In this document: positions 14,421 to 22,028 of the stretch, piece by piece
How the letters are laid out: each line of letters opens with the position of its first letter
How positions within the stretch are numbered: position 1 is the stretch's first letter
Assembly: GCA_003240775.1 (NCBI GenBank)
Contig: QFNI01000050.1
Coordinates: 1 to 27,029 of the forward strand
Direction of reading: 5' to 3'
DNA from: Mesorhizobium amorphae
GTDB taxonomy: Bacteria; Pseudomonadota; Alphaproteobacteria; Rhizobiales; Rhizobiaceae
DNA length: 27,029 nt
Position numbers and translations under genes: made by a program
The notes under the pieces: model-generated
The model's database searches: none
What the model saw: only the letters and a program-made list of their open reading frames with translations
What the model was told of the DNA's origin: nothing

Positions 14421-15503
14421 ATGAACCGGCCCCTGCATCCCCCTCCCTTCGATCCTGATCTCGGCGCGCTCGACCGGCGCACGCGCGACATCTTCCGGCT
14501 GATCGTCGATTCCTTTCTCAACGACGGCGAGCCGCTCGGCTCGCGCAATCTCGCACGCATGCTGCCGGCCTCTCTTTCGCCCGCCACCGTGCGCAACGTG
14601 ATGAGCGATCTCGAGCATCTCGGCCTCATCTATGCGCCCCATGTCTCGGCAGGGCGGCTTCCCACCCACAAGGGCCTGCGCTTCTTCGTGGACGCCTTCA
14701 TGGAACTCGGCGCGCCCTCCGAAGACGAGCGCCGCCGCATCGAGACCCAGATCGGCACCACGGGCGCGGGCGCAACCCTCGAGCACATGCTGACGGAAGC
14801 CACCCAGATGCTGTCGGGCGTGTCGCGCGGGGCGGGGCTCGTGCTCGCGGCCAAGGCCGAGACCGCGCTCAAGCACATCGAGTTCATCCGGCTCGAGCCC
14901 ACGCGGGGGCTCGCCATCCTCGTCTCCCAGAACGGCGAGGTGGAGAACCGCGTGGTGGAGCTGCCCGAAGGCATCACGGCAGCCCAGCTCCAGGAAGCCT
15001 CGAATTTCCTCAACGCCCACATCCGCGGCCGCACCCTGCTCGAAGCCAAGGCCGAGATCGCCCGCATCCGCACCGAAACCAAGGCAGCGCTCGACGCGCT
15101 GGCCGACACGATGGTGGAGAAGGGCTTGGCCGTCTGGGCGGGCACCGAGACCGGCCAGCCCTCGCGCCTCATCGTGCGGGGCCGCGCGAACCTGCTCGAA
15201 AACGTTTCCGCAGGCGCCGACCTCGACCTCCTGCGCCACCTCTTCGAGGACCTCGAGAACCAGGACGGCCTGCTGCAGCTTCTCGATCTCGCGGAAGAAG
15301 GCTCGGGCGTGCGCATCTTCATCGGCGCGGAGAACAAGCTCTTCTCGCTGTCGGGTTCGAGCCTCGTGGTCGCGCCCTACCGCGACGGCCAGGCCCGCGT
15401 GGTGGGCGCGCTCGGCGTGATCGGCCCGACGCGCCTCAACTACGCCCGCGTGGTGCCGATGGTCGACTACACCGCCCAGCTCATCTCGCGCATGCTGCGC
15501 TGA
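14421..15503 (+). CDS. hrcA: heat-inducible transcriptional repressor HrcA
   Basis: A 360-aa protein of full family length. The N-terminal winged helix contains RDIFRLIVDSFLNDGEPLGS, SLSPATVRNVMSDLEHLGLI and the conserved HVSAGRLPTHKGLRFFVD; the GAF-like middle and the C-terminal SGSSLVVAPYRDG and GVIGPTRLNYARVVPMVDY follow. HrcA represses groESL/dnaKJ-type operons through CIRCE sites. The ATG at 14421 matches homologues; the open frame begins earlier but is unlikely to be translated. The usual partner grpE does not follow: a C-rich repeat pair and a metal exporter come next. No CIRCE element was seen upstream. Confidence 0.96.
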   Translation: MNRPLHPPPFDPDLGALDRRTRDIFRLIVDSFLNDGEPLGSRNLARMLPASLSPATVRNVMSDLEHLGLIYAPHVSAGRLPTHKGLRFFVDAFMELGAPSEDERRRIETQIGTTGAGATLEHMLTEATQMLSGVSRGAGLVLAAKAETALKHIEFIRLEPTRGLAILVSQNGEVENRVVELPEGITAAQLQEASNFLNAHIRGRTLLEAKAEIARIRTETKAALDALADTMVEKGLAVWAGTETGQPSRLIVRGRANLLENVSAGADLDLLRHLFEDLENQDGLLQLLDLAEEGSGVRIFIGAENKLFSLSGSSLVVAPYRDGQARVVGALGVIGPTRLNYARVVPMVDYTAQLISRMLR

Positions 15504-15542
15504 GGCGCCCCGCCCCCGAACAAGGCGCATAGGCCGCCGCCT

Positions 15543-15677
15543 CCCTCCCCCTTGAGGGGAGGGATTGAGGGTGGGGGTATCCTCGCCGCTGCACGGGGCT
15601 GGCGATTCTCGGGAACGGATCAAGCTGCGGGACCGTCACCCCCACCCCTTACCCCTCCCCTCAAGGGGGAGGGGAAA
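15543..15677. repeat. C-rich palindromic repeat, inverted pair (copies B and C)
   Basis: Copy B (15543-15600) carries CCCCCTTGAGGGGAGGG then GGGTGGGGGTATCCTCGCCG on the minus orientation. Copy C (15638-15677) carries CACCCCTTACCCCTCCCC then CTCAAGGGGGAGGGG on the plus orientation. Together they form a 135-bp inverted pair in the hrcA-CDF intergenic region (15504-15819), which holds no gene. Copy B shares a longer flank with copy A at 34-98. Confidence 0.8.
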
Positions 15678-15819
15678 ATCGAGACGGCTGCGCCACGCCA
15701 AATCTTATCCTCTACCTGCTGCCTACCCCATCATTCCCCGCTGGCGAATGGTCCCGCCACGCTGGAGGCCTTCCCCCTCCGCCCTATCTCCCCGCCCTTG
15801 CCCCCGCGGAGCCCATCGC

Positions 15820-16764
15820 ATGGCGTCCCAGTCCGGTTCCCGAACCGTCATCTACGCGGCGCTCGCCGGCAATTTCCTGATCGCCGCCACCAAGTTCGTG
15901 GCGGCCTTTCTCACGGGCTCCTCGGCCATGCTGTCGGAGGGCATCCACTCGCTCGTCGACACCGGCAACGGCTTTCTCCTGCTCTACGGCCTGCGCCGCG
16001 CGGCCCGCCCGCCCGACCGCACGCACCCCTTCGGCCACGGGCGCGAGCTCTATTTCTGGAGCTTCGTCGTGGCGCTGCTCGTCTTCGCGCTGGGGGCGGG
16101 GGTGTCCTTCTATGAGGGCGTGATCCACGTTCTCGACCCCGAGCCGATCGAAAACCCCACCGTCAACTATGTCGTGCTCGGCCTCTCCTTCCTGTTCGAG
16201 GGCGCGTCCTGGACGGTGGCGCTCAAGGAGTTCCGCCAGGCCAAGGGCGGGCTCGGCTGGTGGCAGGCGGTGCGCCAGAGCAAGGACCCGACCGTCTACA
16301 CCGTGCTGTTCGAGGATTCGGCGGCCCTGATCGGCCTGGGCATCGCGCTCGCCGGCATCACGGCGGCCCAACTCTTCGATATGCCCGAGCTCGACGGGGT
16401 GGCCTCGCTCGGCATCGGCCTGCTTCTCGCCTCGACCGCGATCTTTCTCGCCCGCGAGGCCAAGGGCCTCCTGATGGGCGAGGCCGCCGCACCCGAAATG
16501 GAAGCGCGCGTGCTCGCCATCGTGGCCGAAGACCCCGACGTGGCGCACGCCAACGGCGTGGTTTCCGTTCATCTCGGGCCCGATCAGGTGGTGGTCAGCG
16601 TGTCCGTGGAGTTCCGCGACGAAGCGACCGCAAACACCATCGAGGCGGCCGTGGAGCGAATCGAGAGAAAGCTGCAATCCGAGATGCCCGAGATCACCGG
16701 CCTCTTCCTGAAACCCCAGCGCGACGCGGAATTTCGCGCCCGCTTAGCTCTCCGGGCGAACTAG
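15820..16764 (+). CDS. cation diffusion facilitator (CDF) family metal exporter
   Basis: A 314-aa inner-membrane proton/metal antiporter. Helix 2 holds SAMLSEGIHSLVDTGN with the H-x-x-x-D metal site, the loop HPFGHGRELYFWSF is the family signature, and EDSAALIGLGIAL in helix 5 supplies the second metal pair. The C-terminal 90 residues form the cytoplasmic dimerising metallochaperone-like domain. Zn, Co, Fe or Mn could be the substrate; this cannot be read. The ATG at 15820 is used because the domain starts there. No strong ribosome-binding site. LysE follows on the same strand after 62 bp. Confidence 0.92.
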   Translation: MASQSGSRTVIYAALAGNFLIAATKFVAAFLTGSSAMLSEGIHSLVDTGNGFLLLYGLRRAARPPDRTHPFGHGRELYFWSFVVALLVFALGAGVSFYEGVIHVLDPEPIENPTVNYVVLGLSFLFEGASWTVALKEFRQAKGGLGWWQAVRQSKDPTVYTVLFEDSAALIGLGIALAGITAAQLFDMPELDGVASLGIGLLLASTAIFLAREAKGLLMGEAAAPEMEARVLAIVAEDPDVAHANGVVSVHLGPDQVVVSVSVEFRDEATANTIEAAVERIERKLQSEMPEITGLFLKPQRDAEFRARLALRAN

Positions 16765-16826
16765 AGCACCCCATTCCCCGGCTCGCGATTTCATGCGAGA
16801 AGCCGCGCTTTCCGGGGAACCCTCGC

Positions 16827-17441
16827 ATGAACATCGCCGGCTATCTCGCTTTTTCCGGCGCGCTCGGGCTGGCCGCGGCGATTCCGGGGCCGGGCGTCAC
16901 GGCACTCGTCGCGCGCGCGCTCGGCTCGGGCTTCCGCTCGGCTCTCGCCATGAGCCTCGGCCTCGTGGTGGGCGATCTCATCTATCTTTCGGCCGTGGTG
17001 CTCGGGCTCGCGCTCGTGGCGCAGACCTTCGGCACGCTCTTTCTCGTCGTCAAATGGCTCGGCGTCGTCTACCTCGCCTGGCTCGCCTTCGTGTTCTGGC
17101 GCAACGGGATCATGCCCGCCCATGTCCAGGCGCGGCGCTCGCGCGGCGGGTTCTTCGCTTCGGTGATGGCGGGCCTGCTGCTCACGCTCGGCAACCCCAA
17201 GACGATGATCTTCTATCTCGCGATCCTGCCCACCGTGGTCGATCTCGGCGCGATCACGCTCGGCGACTATCTCGTGCTCGCCTCGCTCACGGTGGCCGTG
17301 CTGCTTGTCGTGCTCGTGCCTTATCTCGTGCTCGCGGCCAAGGCGCGCACGCTCTTCCAGACGCCGCGCGCGCTCAAGATCCTCGGCCGCACGGCGGGCG
17401 CCTTCATGGCGGGCGCGGCCGCAGCCATCGCCGTTCGCTGA
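16827..17441 (+). CDS. LysE family translocator (amino-acid exporter)
   Basis: A 204-aa membrane protein with about six helices and the LysE/RhtB family start: LGLAAAIPGPGVTALVARAL. LGNPKTMIFYLAILP in the middle is the second family signature. These proteins export amino acids or their analogues (lysine, threonine, homoserine, cysteine-pathway products). The next gene on the same strand is cysteine synthase, 123 bp on, so export of a sulphur amino acid or an intermediate is a reasonable guess but no more than that. Confidence 0.92.
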   Translation: MNIAGYLAFSGALGLAAAIPGPGVTALVARALGSGFRSALAMSLGLVVGDLIYLSAVVLGLALVAQTFGTLFLVVKWLGVVYLAWLAFVFWRNGIMPAHVQARRSRGGFFASVMAGLLLTLGNPKTMIFYLAILPTVVDLGAITLGDYLVLASLTVAVLLVVLVPYLVLAAKARTLFQTPRALKILGRTAGAFMAGAAAAIAVR

Positions 17442-17479
17442 GAAGCACCCTTCGCGCAATTTCCATCCGGTTTTCCGGC

Positions 17480-17505
17480 GCATGGGGGAATAGTTTCCCC
17501 TGTGC
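17480..17505. promoter_or_regulatory. palindrome upstream of cysK
   Basis: GGGGAA (17485-17490), TAGT, TTCCCC (17495-17500), with GCA (17480-17482) and TGC (17503-17505) paired further out around the same centre. It lies 60 bp before the cysK start and may be an operator. No known sulphur regulator site or riboswitch is recognised in it. Confidence 0.35.
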
Positions 17506-17564
17506 ATCGCGCGCCTCAGCGCCTATCTTTGCGCGCGACGCTGGAAACCATGAGGAGAGCCGCC

Positions 17565-18554
17565 GTGAACCAGGCATTTGTTCCGGGAGAGGGCGCGCGC
17601 GCGCCGGGCCGCGGACGGATCTACGATTCCATCACCGAGACCATCGGCGACACCCCGCTCGTGCGGCTCGACAAGTTCGCCGAGGAAAAGGGCGTGAAGG
17701 CGAACATCCTCGCCAAGCTCGAATTCTTCAACCCCATCGCTTCCGTGAAGGACCGCATCGGCGTGGCCATGCTGGAAGCGCTCGAGCGCGACGGGCGCAT
17801 CACGCCCGGCAAGACCACGCTGGTGGAACCCACCTCCGGCAACACCGGCATCGCGCTCGCCTTTGCGGCTGCCGCCAAGGGCTACAAGCTCGTGCTCACC
17901 ATGCCCGAGACCATGTCGGTCGAGCGCCGCAAGATGCTCGCCCTGCTCGGCGCCGAACTCGTGCTCACCGAAGGGGCCAAGGGCATGAAGGGCGCGATCG
18001 CCAAGGCCGACGAGCTCGCCGCCTCGATCCCCGACGCCGTGATCCCCCAGCAGTTCGAGAACCCCGCCAATCCCGAGATCCACCGCCAGACCACGGCGGA
18101 GGAAATCTGGAACGACACGCATGGCGAGGTCGACATCTTCATCGCCGGCATCGGCACGGGCGGCACGATCACGGGCGTGGGCCAGGTGCTGAAGGCGCGC
18201 AAGCCCGATGTCCGCGTGGTCGCGGTCGAGCCCGAGAACTCGCCGGTGCTGTCGGGCGGCCAGCCCGGCCCCCACAAGATCCAGGGCATCGGCGCGGGCT
18301 TCGCGCCCAAGATCCTCGACACCGGCGTCTATGACGAGATCGTCACCGTTTCCAACGAGGACGCGGTCGCCAATGCGCGGCTCGTCGCGCGGCTCGAAGG
18401 CGTGCCGGTCGGCATCTCGTCGGGCGCGGCCCTCAAGGCCGCAGCCATCCTCGGCGCGCGGCCCGAGAATGCCGGCAAGAACATCGTGGTGATCATCCCC
18501 TCCTTTGCCGAGCGCTACCTGTCCACGATCCTCTTCGAGGGCCTTGGCGCCTGA
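17565..18554 (+). CDS. cysK: cysteine synthase A (O-acetylserine sulfhydrylase)
   Basis: A 329-aa pyridoxal-phosphate enzyme that makes cysteine from O-acetylserine and sulphide in the cytoplasm. The cofactor lysine is K62 in NPIASVKDRIG, the substrate loop is PTSGNTGIA (T90-A97), and the phosphate-binding loop is IGTGGTITGVG. The GTG at 17565 is preferred to the ATG at 17550 because GAGGAG (17552-17557) sits seven bases before it and falls inside the longer reading. A strong terminator follows at once. Family assignment is certain; CysK versus a related CysM or cystathionine beta-synthase-like branch rests on overall pattern. Confidence 0.94.
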   Translation: MNQAFVPGEGARAPGRGRIYDSITETIGDTPLVRLDKFAEEKGVKANILAKLEFFNPIASVKDRIGVAMLEALERDGRITPGKTTLVEPTSGNTGIALAFAAAAKGYKLVLTMPETMSVERRKMLALLGAELVLTEGAKGMKGAIAKADELAASIPDAVIPQQFENPANPEIHRQTTAEEIWNDTHGEVDIFIAGIGTGGTITGVGQVLKARKPDVRVVAVEPENSPVLSGGQPGPHKIQGIGAGFAPKILDTGVYDEIVTVSNEDAVANARLVARLEGVPVGISSGAALKAAAILGARPENAGKNIVVIIPSFAERYLSTILFEGLGA

Positions 18555-18570
18555 ACGGGCAAGCCATGAA

Positions 18571-18608
18571 AAAGGGCGCGGGCCTCAAAGGCCCGCGCCC
18601 TTTTTCTT
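18571..18608 (+). terminator. intrinsic terminator after cysK
   Basis: AAAGGGCGCGGGCC (18571-18584), loop TCAAA, GGCCCGCGCCCTTT (18590-18603), then a T tract. The 14-bp stem is perfect and starts 17 bp after the cysK stop. The A run on the left means it can also end the convergent TadG transcript. Confidence 0.92.
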
Positions 18609-18638
18609 TCCAGGCTGGGCCCGCGCGGGGCCTGCCAC

Positions 18639-20099
18639 CTATTGCGTCAGGCGTACCACACGCAGCGACTGTCCGATCTTCTCGAAGGACTCGTTGAGCT
18701 TCTTCGCATCGGTCGCGTCGAAATAGTGCTCGGCATCGGTGGCGCAGCCTTCCAGCAGCGTCTTGGCGTTGGCGTCGTCCACCATGAAGGCGACCGAGAA
18801 GATCTCGATGCCCTGCGCCTTCGCATTGGTGCAGATCGAGGCCGTGTCTGCGTTCGTGGTCGCGAGTTCGGCCGCACCCTTGGCCGCGTTCGTGTTTGGC
18901 GCGATATGGCGCCCGTCCGTGTTGCGGAAGCGCAGCGTGTTCTCACCGTCCGTCATCAGCACCATGGCCTTGCGCGGCGCGCGGTTGCGCGCGTCGTATT
19001 CCGCGCCTTCGCTGAAAGGCTGGCTGGGCGACAGCACGTTCAGGCCCCAGACGACACCGGCGGGGATATAGGTCAGCGGCTCGTATGAACCGACCTTGAA
19101 AGCCATCGCCTTCACGGCTGCCACCACGTCCGCCTTCTTGGTGGTCAGCGGCACGATCGGCGTCATGCACTTCTGGCTGGTCTCGGCATAGCCGGGATAG
19201 GGCTTGGTGGGAGTGATGTCGCTCAAGCGCAGAGTGCCCTCGGTGCGCGAGCCCACGCAGCCATACCACTTGTAGTAGGTCGGGCTGTTCGTCTTGCAGG
19301 TGGTCTTGGGCGGATCGAGCGGGGTCTTCTCTTCCTCAAGGCATGCGCCCGTGCAGGTGCGAGGCACTTCGACGCCGTCCACGGTTTTCGGGCAGGAATA
19401 GTTCGGTGCGCGCCGCTTGCAGGTCGTGGTGTGCGTCTGCGTGGTGCAGGTTTCCTTTTCCTTGGGCTCGACGCTGTAGTCGTCGGGCACGCTGATCCAA
19501 CTCTTCTTCCTGTTGGCCAGCCCCACATTCACATAGTCGGAGTAGGGCACGACGGCGATCCTGACGGTGTCGGTGCCTTCCTTGGTGACTTCGTCCACCA
19601 GGGTCAGTGCGGCCGACTTCAACGAGTCGAGCTTCGTGCCGCCGCTCGAGTCCTTGTCGGACATGGAAAACGTGTTGTCGAGAACGAGCGCCACTTCCAG
19701 ATTTCCGATGGAGCGGTCGGCGGCTGCAACGGCGGAAACATCCGCAGTCCTGATCCCGATGATCTGCATGAACATCATCGGAATCGAACTCTGCAAGGTC
19801 ATCTTGACAGAATTGTCGTCAGCCGTGAAGTTCCTGACCGAGATCGCCCCGCTTCTCTTGTCGGAGAAGTTCGCGAGATACTGCTTCTCGGCGATATCCC
19901 TCAGCTTGTCGAAAGTGTTCTCGCGCGAGGCGGCAGACGCCAGAACAGCGCCGTCGGCCAGCTCCTGCAAATGCGCCTGGGCGTTGCGCAGCCGCACATA
20001 GTCGACCGCCATGCCCATGGCCAGCATGATCGGAATCAAGCTCAGCGACGCCATGACGGCGAATGAACCTGATCTGTCCTTGAGAAATTTACGCAGCAT
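18639..20099 (-). CDS. TadG-like protein with vWA domain
   Basis: A 486-aa protein. The N-terminus is a TadE/TadG-like membrane anchor: a basic stretch, then GSFAVMASLSLIPIMLAMGM and AVDYVRLRNAQAHLQELADG. A von Willebrand A domain begins at about residue 130 with VALVLDNTFSMSD (a MIDAS-like metal site) and continues to the end, interrupted by a Cys-rich insert of roughly 110 residues with pairs such as CTTQTHTTTCKRR. It would sit in the inner membrane facing the periplasm and help in Flp/Tad pilus assembly, yet no other tad gene is present, so it is a solitary copy. The ATG at 20099 is used; TTG at 20120 is possible. Confidence 0.85.
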   Translation of the reverse strand: MLRKFLKDRSGSFAVMASLSLIPIMLAMGMAVDYVRLRNAQAHLQELADGAVLASAASRENTFDKLRDIAEKQYLANFSDKRSGAISVRNFTADDNSVKMTLQSSIPMMFMQIIGIRTADVSAVAAADRSIGNLEVALVLDNTFSMSDKDSSGGTKLDSLKSAALTLVDEVTKEGTDTVRIAVVPYSDYVNVGLANRKKSWISVPDDYSVEPKEKETCTTQTHTTTCKRRAPNYSCPKTVDGVEVPRTCTGACLEEEKTPLDPPKTTCKTNSPTYYKWYGCVGSRTEGTLRLSDITPTKPYPGYAETSQKCMTPIVPLTTKKADVVAAVKAMAFKVGSYEPLTYIPAGVVWGLNVLSPSQPFSEGAEYDARNRAPRKAMVLMTDGENTLRFRNTDGRHIAPNTNAAKGAAELATTNADTASICTNAKAQGIEIFSVAFMVDDANAKTLLEGCATDAEHYFDATDAKKLNESFEKIGQSLRVVRLTQ

Positions 20100-21051
20100 C
20101 GAGCCAATCACATGCGACAATGGTTTTCCATTGCGTCACGATTACGCGAAAGCCCTTAAGACACGGTTGTGCGGCATCCGCGCTTTGTCGCGGTTCGGCG
20201 TTTCAGGGCTTGAAACGAACCGCAGCCGCCCCATCCGCGCCCGTTTCCTCACACACCGCGCTCGCGCGAGCGCACGTGAATGAAGAGGGGAGGGGCCGGC
20301 ATCCGCCCCGAAAGCGGCCCCAGAAGCGGCCACGTCCGACAATCCCCTGTTTTCGCCCTCGCCTGTGGAGAAGTGTGGACAGCCTCGGCCCCACCGGTCG
20401 CCTTCCGGCCCGCTCTGTATAACCCCGCCCTTTTTCCACAGAACGCCCCGCAACCGGGCCAAAATCGCGGCCTGTGGAAGGGGAGGGGAAGACCGCCCGC
20501 AATCCACAGGCCTGCGCTTGCCCACCCGGCAGGCGGAGGAGGGTGCCAACCCGTTGCCAGGATTGTCTTTCTTCCGCTTGCGGCCCGAACCTGTCCACCG
20601 CAAGCGCACCCTGTCTTTCCGCAGGCGCCCAACATTTCGGGCGATGGGGTTTGAGGGGAAAAACGGCCGTCCCCGGTTCCAACAGAGTCAAAGAAGCAAA
20701 AGAGGGTCTTCGACGGATTCTTGTTTGGAAGAATGCCTCGCCCGCTGTGGGAAAACGCGGCCCGCACTGGCTGCGGCGAGACCGCAAAGCGCAAAAAACG
20801 GCCGGGCACGGAGCCGGCCGGGTGAAAGGTGCAAGCAGAGGGAGGAAAATCAGCCGCGGCAATCTGCGGAGCGCTCGCTCCGCCGCCGGGACAATGCGGC
20901 GGGAAACGCGATCGCCGGACTTCTCCGGCTGGGCGCGGCGACCCCTTCGATCCCAGCGGCGAGTGGGGCGTCAGAGGACGCCGACAGTCAGGTTTCGATC
21001 AGACCAAGCGGGGGCTCGAAGCCGCCCCGCCATGCACCCAAGTTCCGGAGA
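20100..21051. other. gene-free region with DnaA-box-like cluster
   Basis: The open frames here have arginine/proline-rich nonsense content and no family resemblance, so I treat the stretch as non-coding. Between 20364 and 20508 there are five TGTGGA/TCCACA hexamers: TGTGGA at 20364 and 20374 (one helical turn apart), TTTTCCACA at 20432-20440, TGTGGA at 20474, and AATCCACA at 20501-20508. Also present are the inverted repeat GTTTCA-GGGCT-TGAAAC (20200-20216) and the perfect palindrome GCGCTCGCGCGAGCGC (20258-20273). A replication or DnaA-regulated function is possible. No RNA gene was recognised. Confidence 0.4.
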
Positions 21052-21255
21052 TCAGGCCGCGGCCCGCCCGAGCCTTGCGGGGATCGAGCGCCGCGCGCAG
21101 GCAGGGCCGGGGCCGCGCATGTAGTGGCGCTCGGGCCGGTAGGTGGGGACCACGAATTCGCGGATGGCCTTGGCGGCTTCAAACAGGACGCGCATGCAAC
21201 ACAACTTCTCGGCTCGGGCCCCCGCCCTTGGGGATTTGAATAAAATGGAAAGCAT
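21052..21255 (-). CDS. small basic hypothetical protein, 67 aa
   Basis: The start is well supported: AGGAAGG stands five bases before the ATG at 21255. The protein begins MLSILFKSPRAGARAEK and contains FEAAKAIREFVVPTYRPERH, then a Gly/Pro/Arg-rich tail. No family is recognised and there is no clear membrane helix. It is divergent from the DUF892 stress gene across 233 bp, so it may belong to the same stress response, but I found no EcfG-type promoter in its own direction. Confidence 0.55.
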   Translation of the reverse strand: MLSILFKSPRAGARAEKLCCMRVLFEAAKAIREFVVPTYRPERHYMRGPGPACARRSIPARLGRAAA

Positions 21256-21381
21256 GAATCCTTCCTGAATCCGTGTCGCGGTCAGGCAGGGTCTTTTGCA
21301 GGCGGAGCGGTGACGGGAATGTGTCGCGGCGGCAGGGCGTCTGAAACCCGCGCGTTGCGTGGCCGACAGGCAACACCGGCA

Positions 21382-21406
21382 GGAACCGGCCTCTTGGGCG
21401 GGCGTT
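21382..21406 (+). promoter_or_regulatory. EcfG-type general stress response promoter
   Basis: GGAAC (21382-21386), 16 bp, then CGTT (21403-21406). This fits the GGAAC-N16/17-CGTT consensus of alphaproteobacterial EcfG sigma-factor promoters. It would place transcription start about 75 bp upstream of the DUF892 start codon, in a region with no other gene on that strand. DUF892/YciF-type genes are typical members of this regulon. Confidence 0.7.
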
Positions 21407-21488
21407 GAGAGCGTGAGCCGGATGGGGCAGGTCCCGCTCCGACGAACCGTTTCAAAACCCAGCCAGAATCCGAGGAAGGAGAACCCCG

Positions 21489-21992
21489 ATGGGTCTTTTC
21501 AGCAAGGACATCAAGACGCTCAACGATCTCTTCGTCCACCAGCTCCAGGACGTCTATTACGCCGAGCAGCAGATCGCCAAGGCGCTGCCCGACATGATCA
21601 AGAAGGCCACCGCCCCCGATCTGAAAGCGGGCTTCGAGAAGCACCTCCAGGAAACCAAGGTGCAGATCGAGCGCGTCGAGCAGGTGTTCGAGATGCACAA
21701 CGAGAAGGTCAAGGCGGTGAACTGCCCGGCCATCGACGGCATCATCAAGGAAGCCAACGAGGTGGCGGGCGAGGTGTCCGACAAGAGCGTGCTCGACGCT
21801 GCCCTCATCGCAGCAGCCCAGGCCGTGGAGCACTACGAGATCACGCGCTACGGCACGCTCGTCGCCTGGGCCAAGCAGCTCGGCCGCGACGACTGCGCGG
21901 GCGTCCTCCAGAAGAACCTCGACGAGGAACGCGCGACCGACAAGAAGCTGACCGAGCTCGCCGAGACCGGCGTCAACTTGAAGGCTGCCTGA
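21489..21992 (+). CDS. DUF892 / YciE-YciF family ferritin-like stress protein
   Basis: A 167-aa four-helix protein. Family signs: LNDLFVHQLQDVYYAEQQIA at the start, HLQETKVQIERVEQVFE, and AVEHYEITRYGTLVAWAKQLG. The E/H residues on these helices (E25, H52, E55, E114, H115) fit a ferritin-like di-metal site. YciF-type proteins are induced by stress and are thought to have ferroxidase or oxidative-stress roles. AAGGAG sits eight bases before the ATG. An EcfG-type promoter precedes it and a terminator follows, so it is a single-gene unit. Confidence 0.92.
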   Translation: MGLFSKDIKTLNDLFVHQLQDVYYAEQQIAKALPDMIKKATAPDLKAGFEKHLQETKVQIERVEQVFEMHNEKVKAVNCPAIDGIIKEANEVAGEVSDKSVLDAALIAAAQAVEHYEITRYGTLVAWAKQLGRDDCAGVLQKNLDEERATDKKLTELAETGVNLKAA

Positions 21993-21998
21993 TCGAAA

Positions 21999-22025
21999 AA
22001 AGGCCGGTCGTCGCGACCGGCCTTT
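21999..22025. terminator. bidirectional terminator between DUF892 and PAP2 genes
   Basis: AAAGGCCGGTCG (21999-22010), loop TCG, CGACCGGCCTTT (22014-22025): a perfect 12-bp stem. T residues follow on the plus strand and an A run precedes, giving a T run for the minus strand. It begins 6 bp after the DUF892 stop and ends just before the PAP2 stop. Confidence 0.9.
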
Positions 22026-22028
22026 CTT

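Noticed and set aside
20280..20560. Possible structured RNA (RNase P RNA or tmRNA)
   Set aside because: None of the conserved core sequences of these RNAs was found; the G/C runs and hexamer cluster explain the pattern better.
20203..21243. Several 200-290 aa open frames on both strands in the gene-free region
   Set aside because: Arg/Pro/Ser-rich content, no recognisable motif, overlapping in many frames; typical of GC-rich non-coding DNA.
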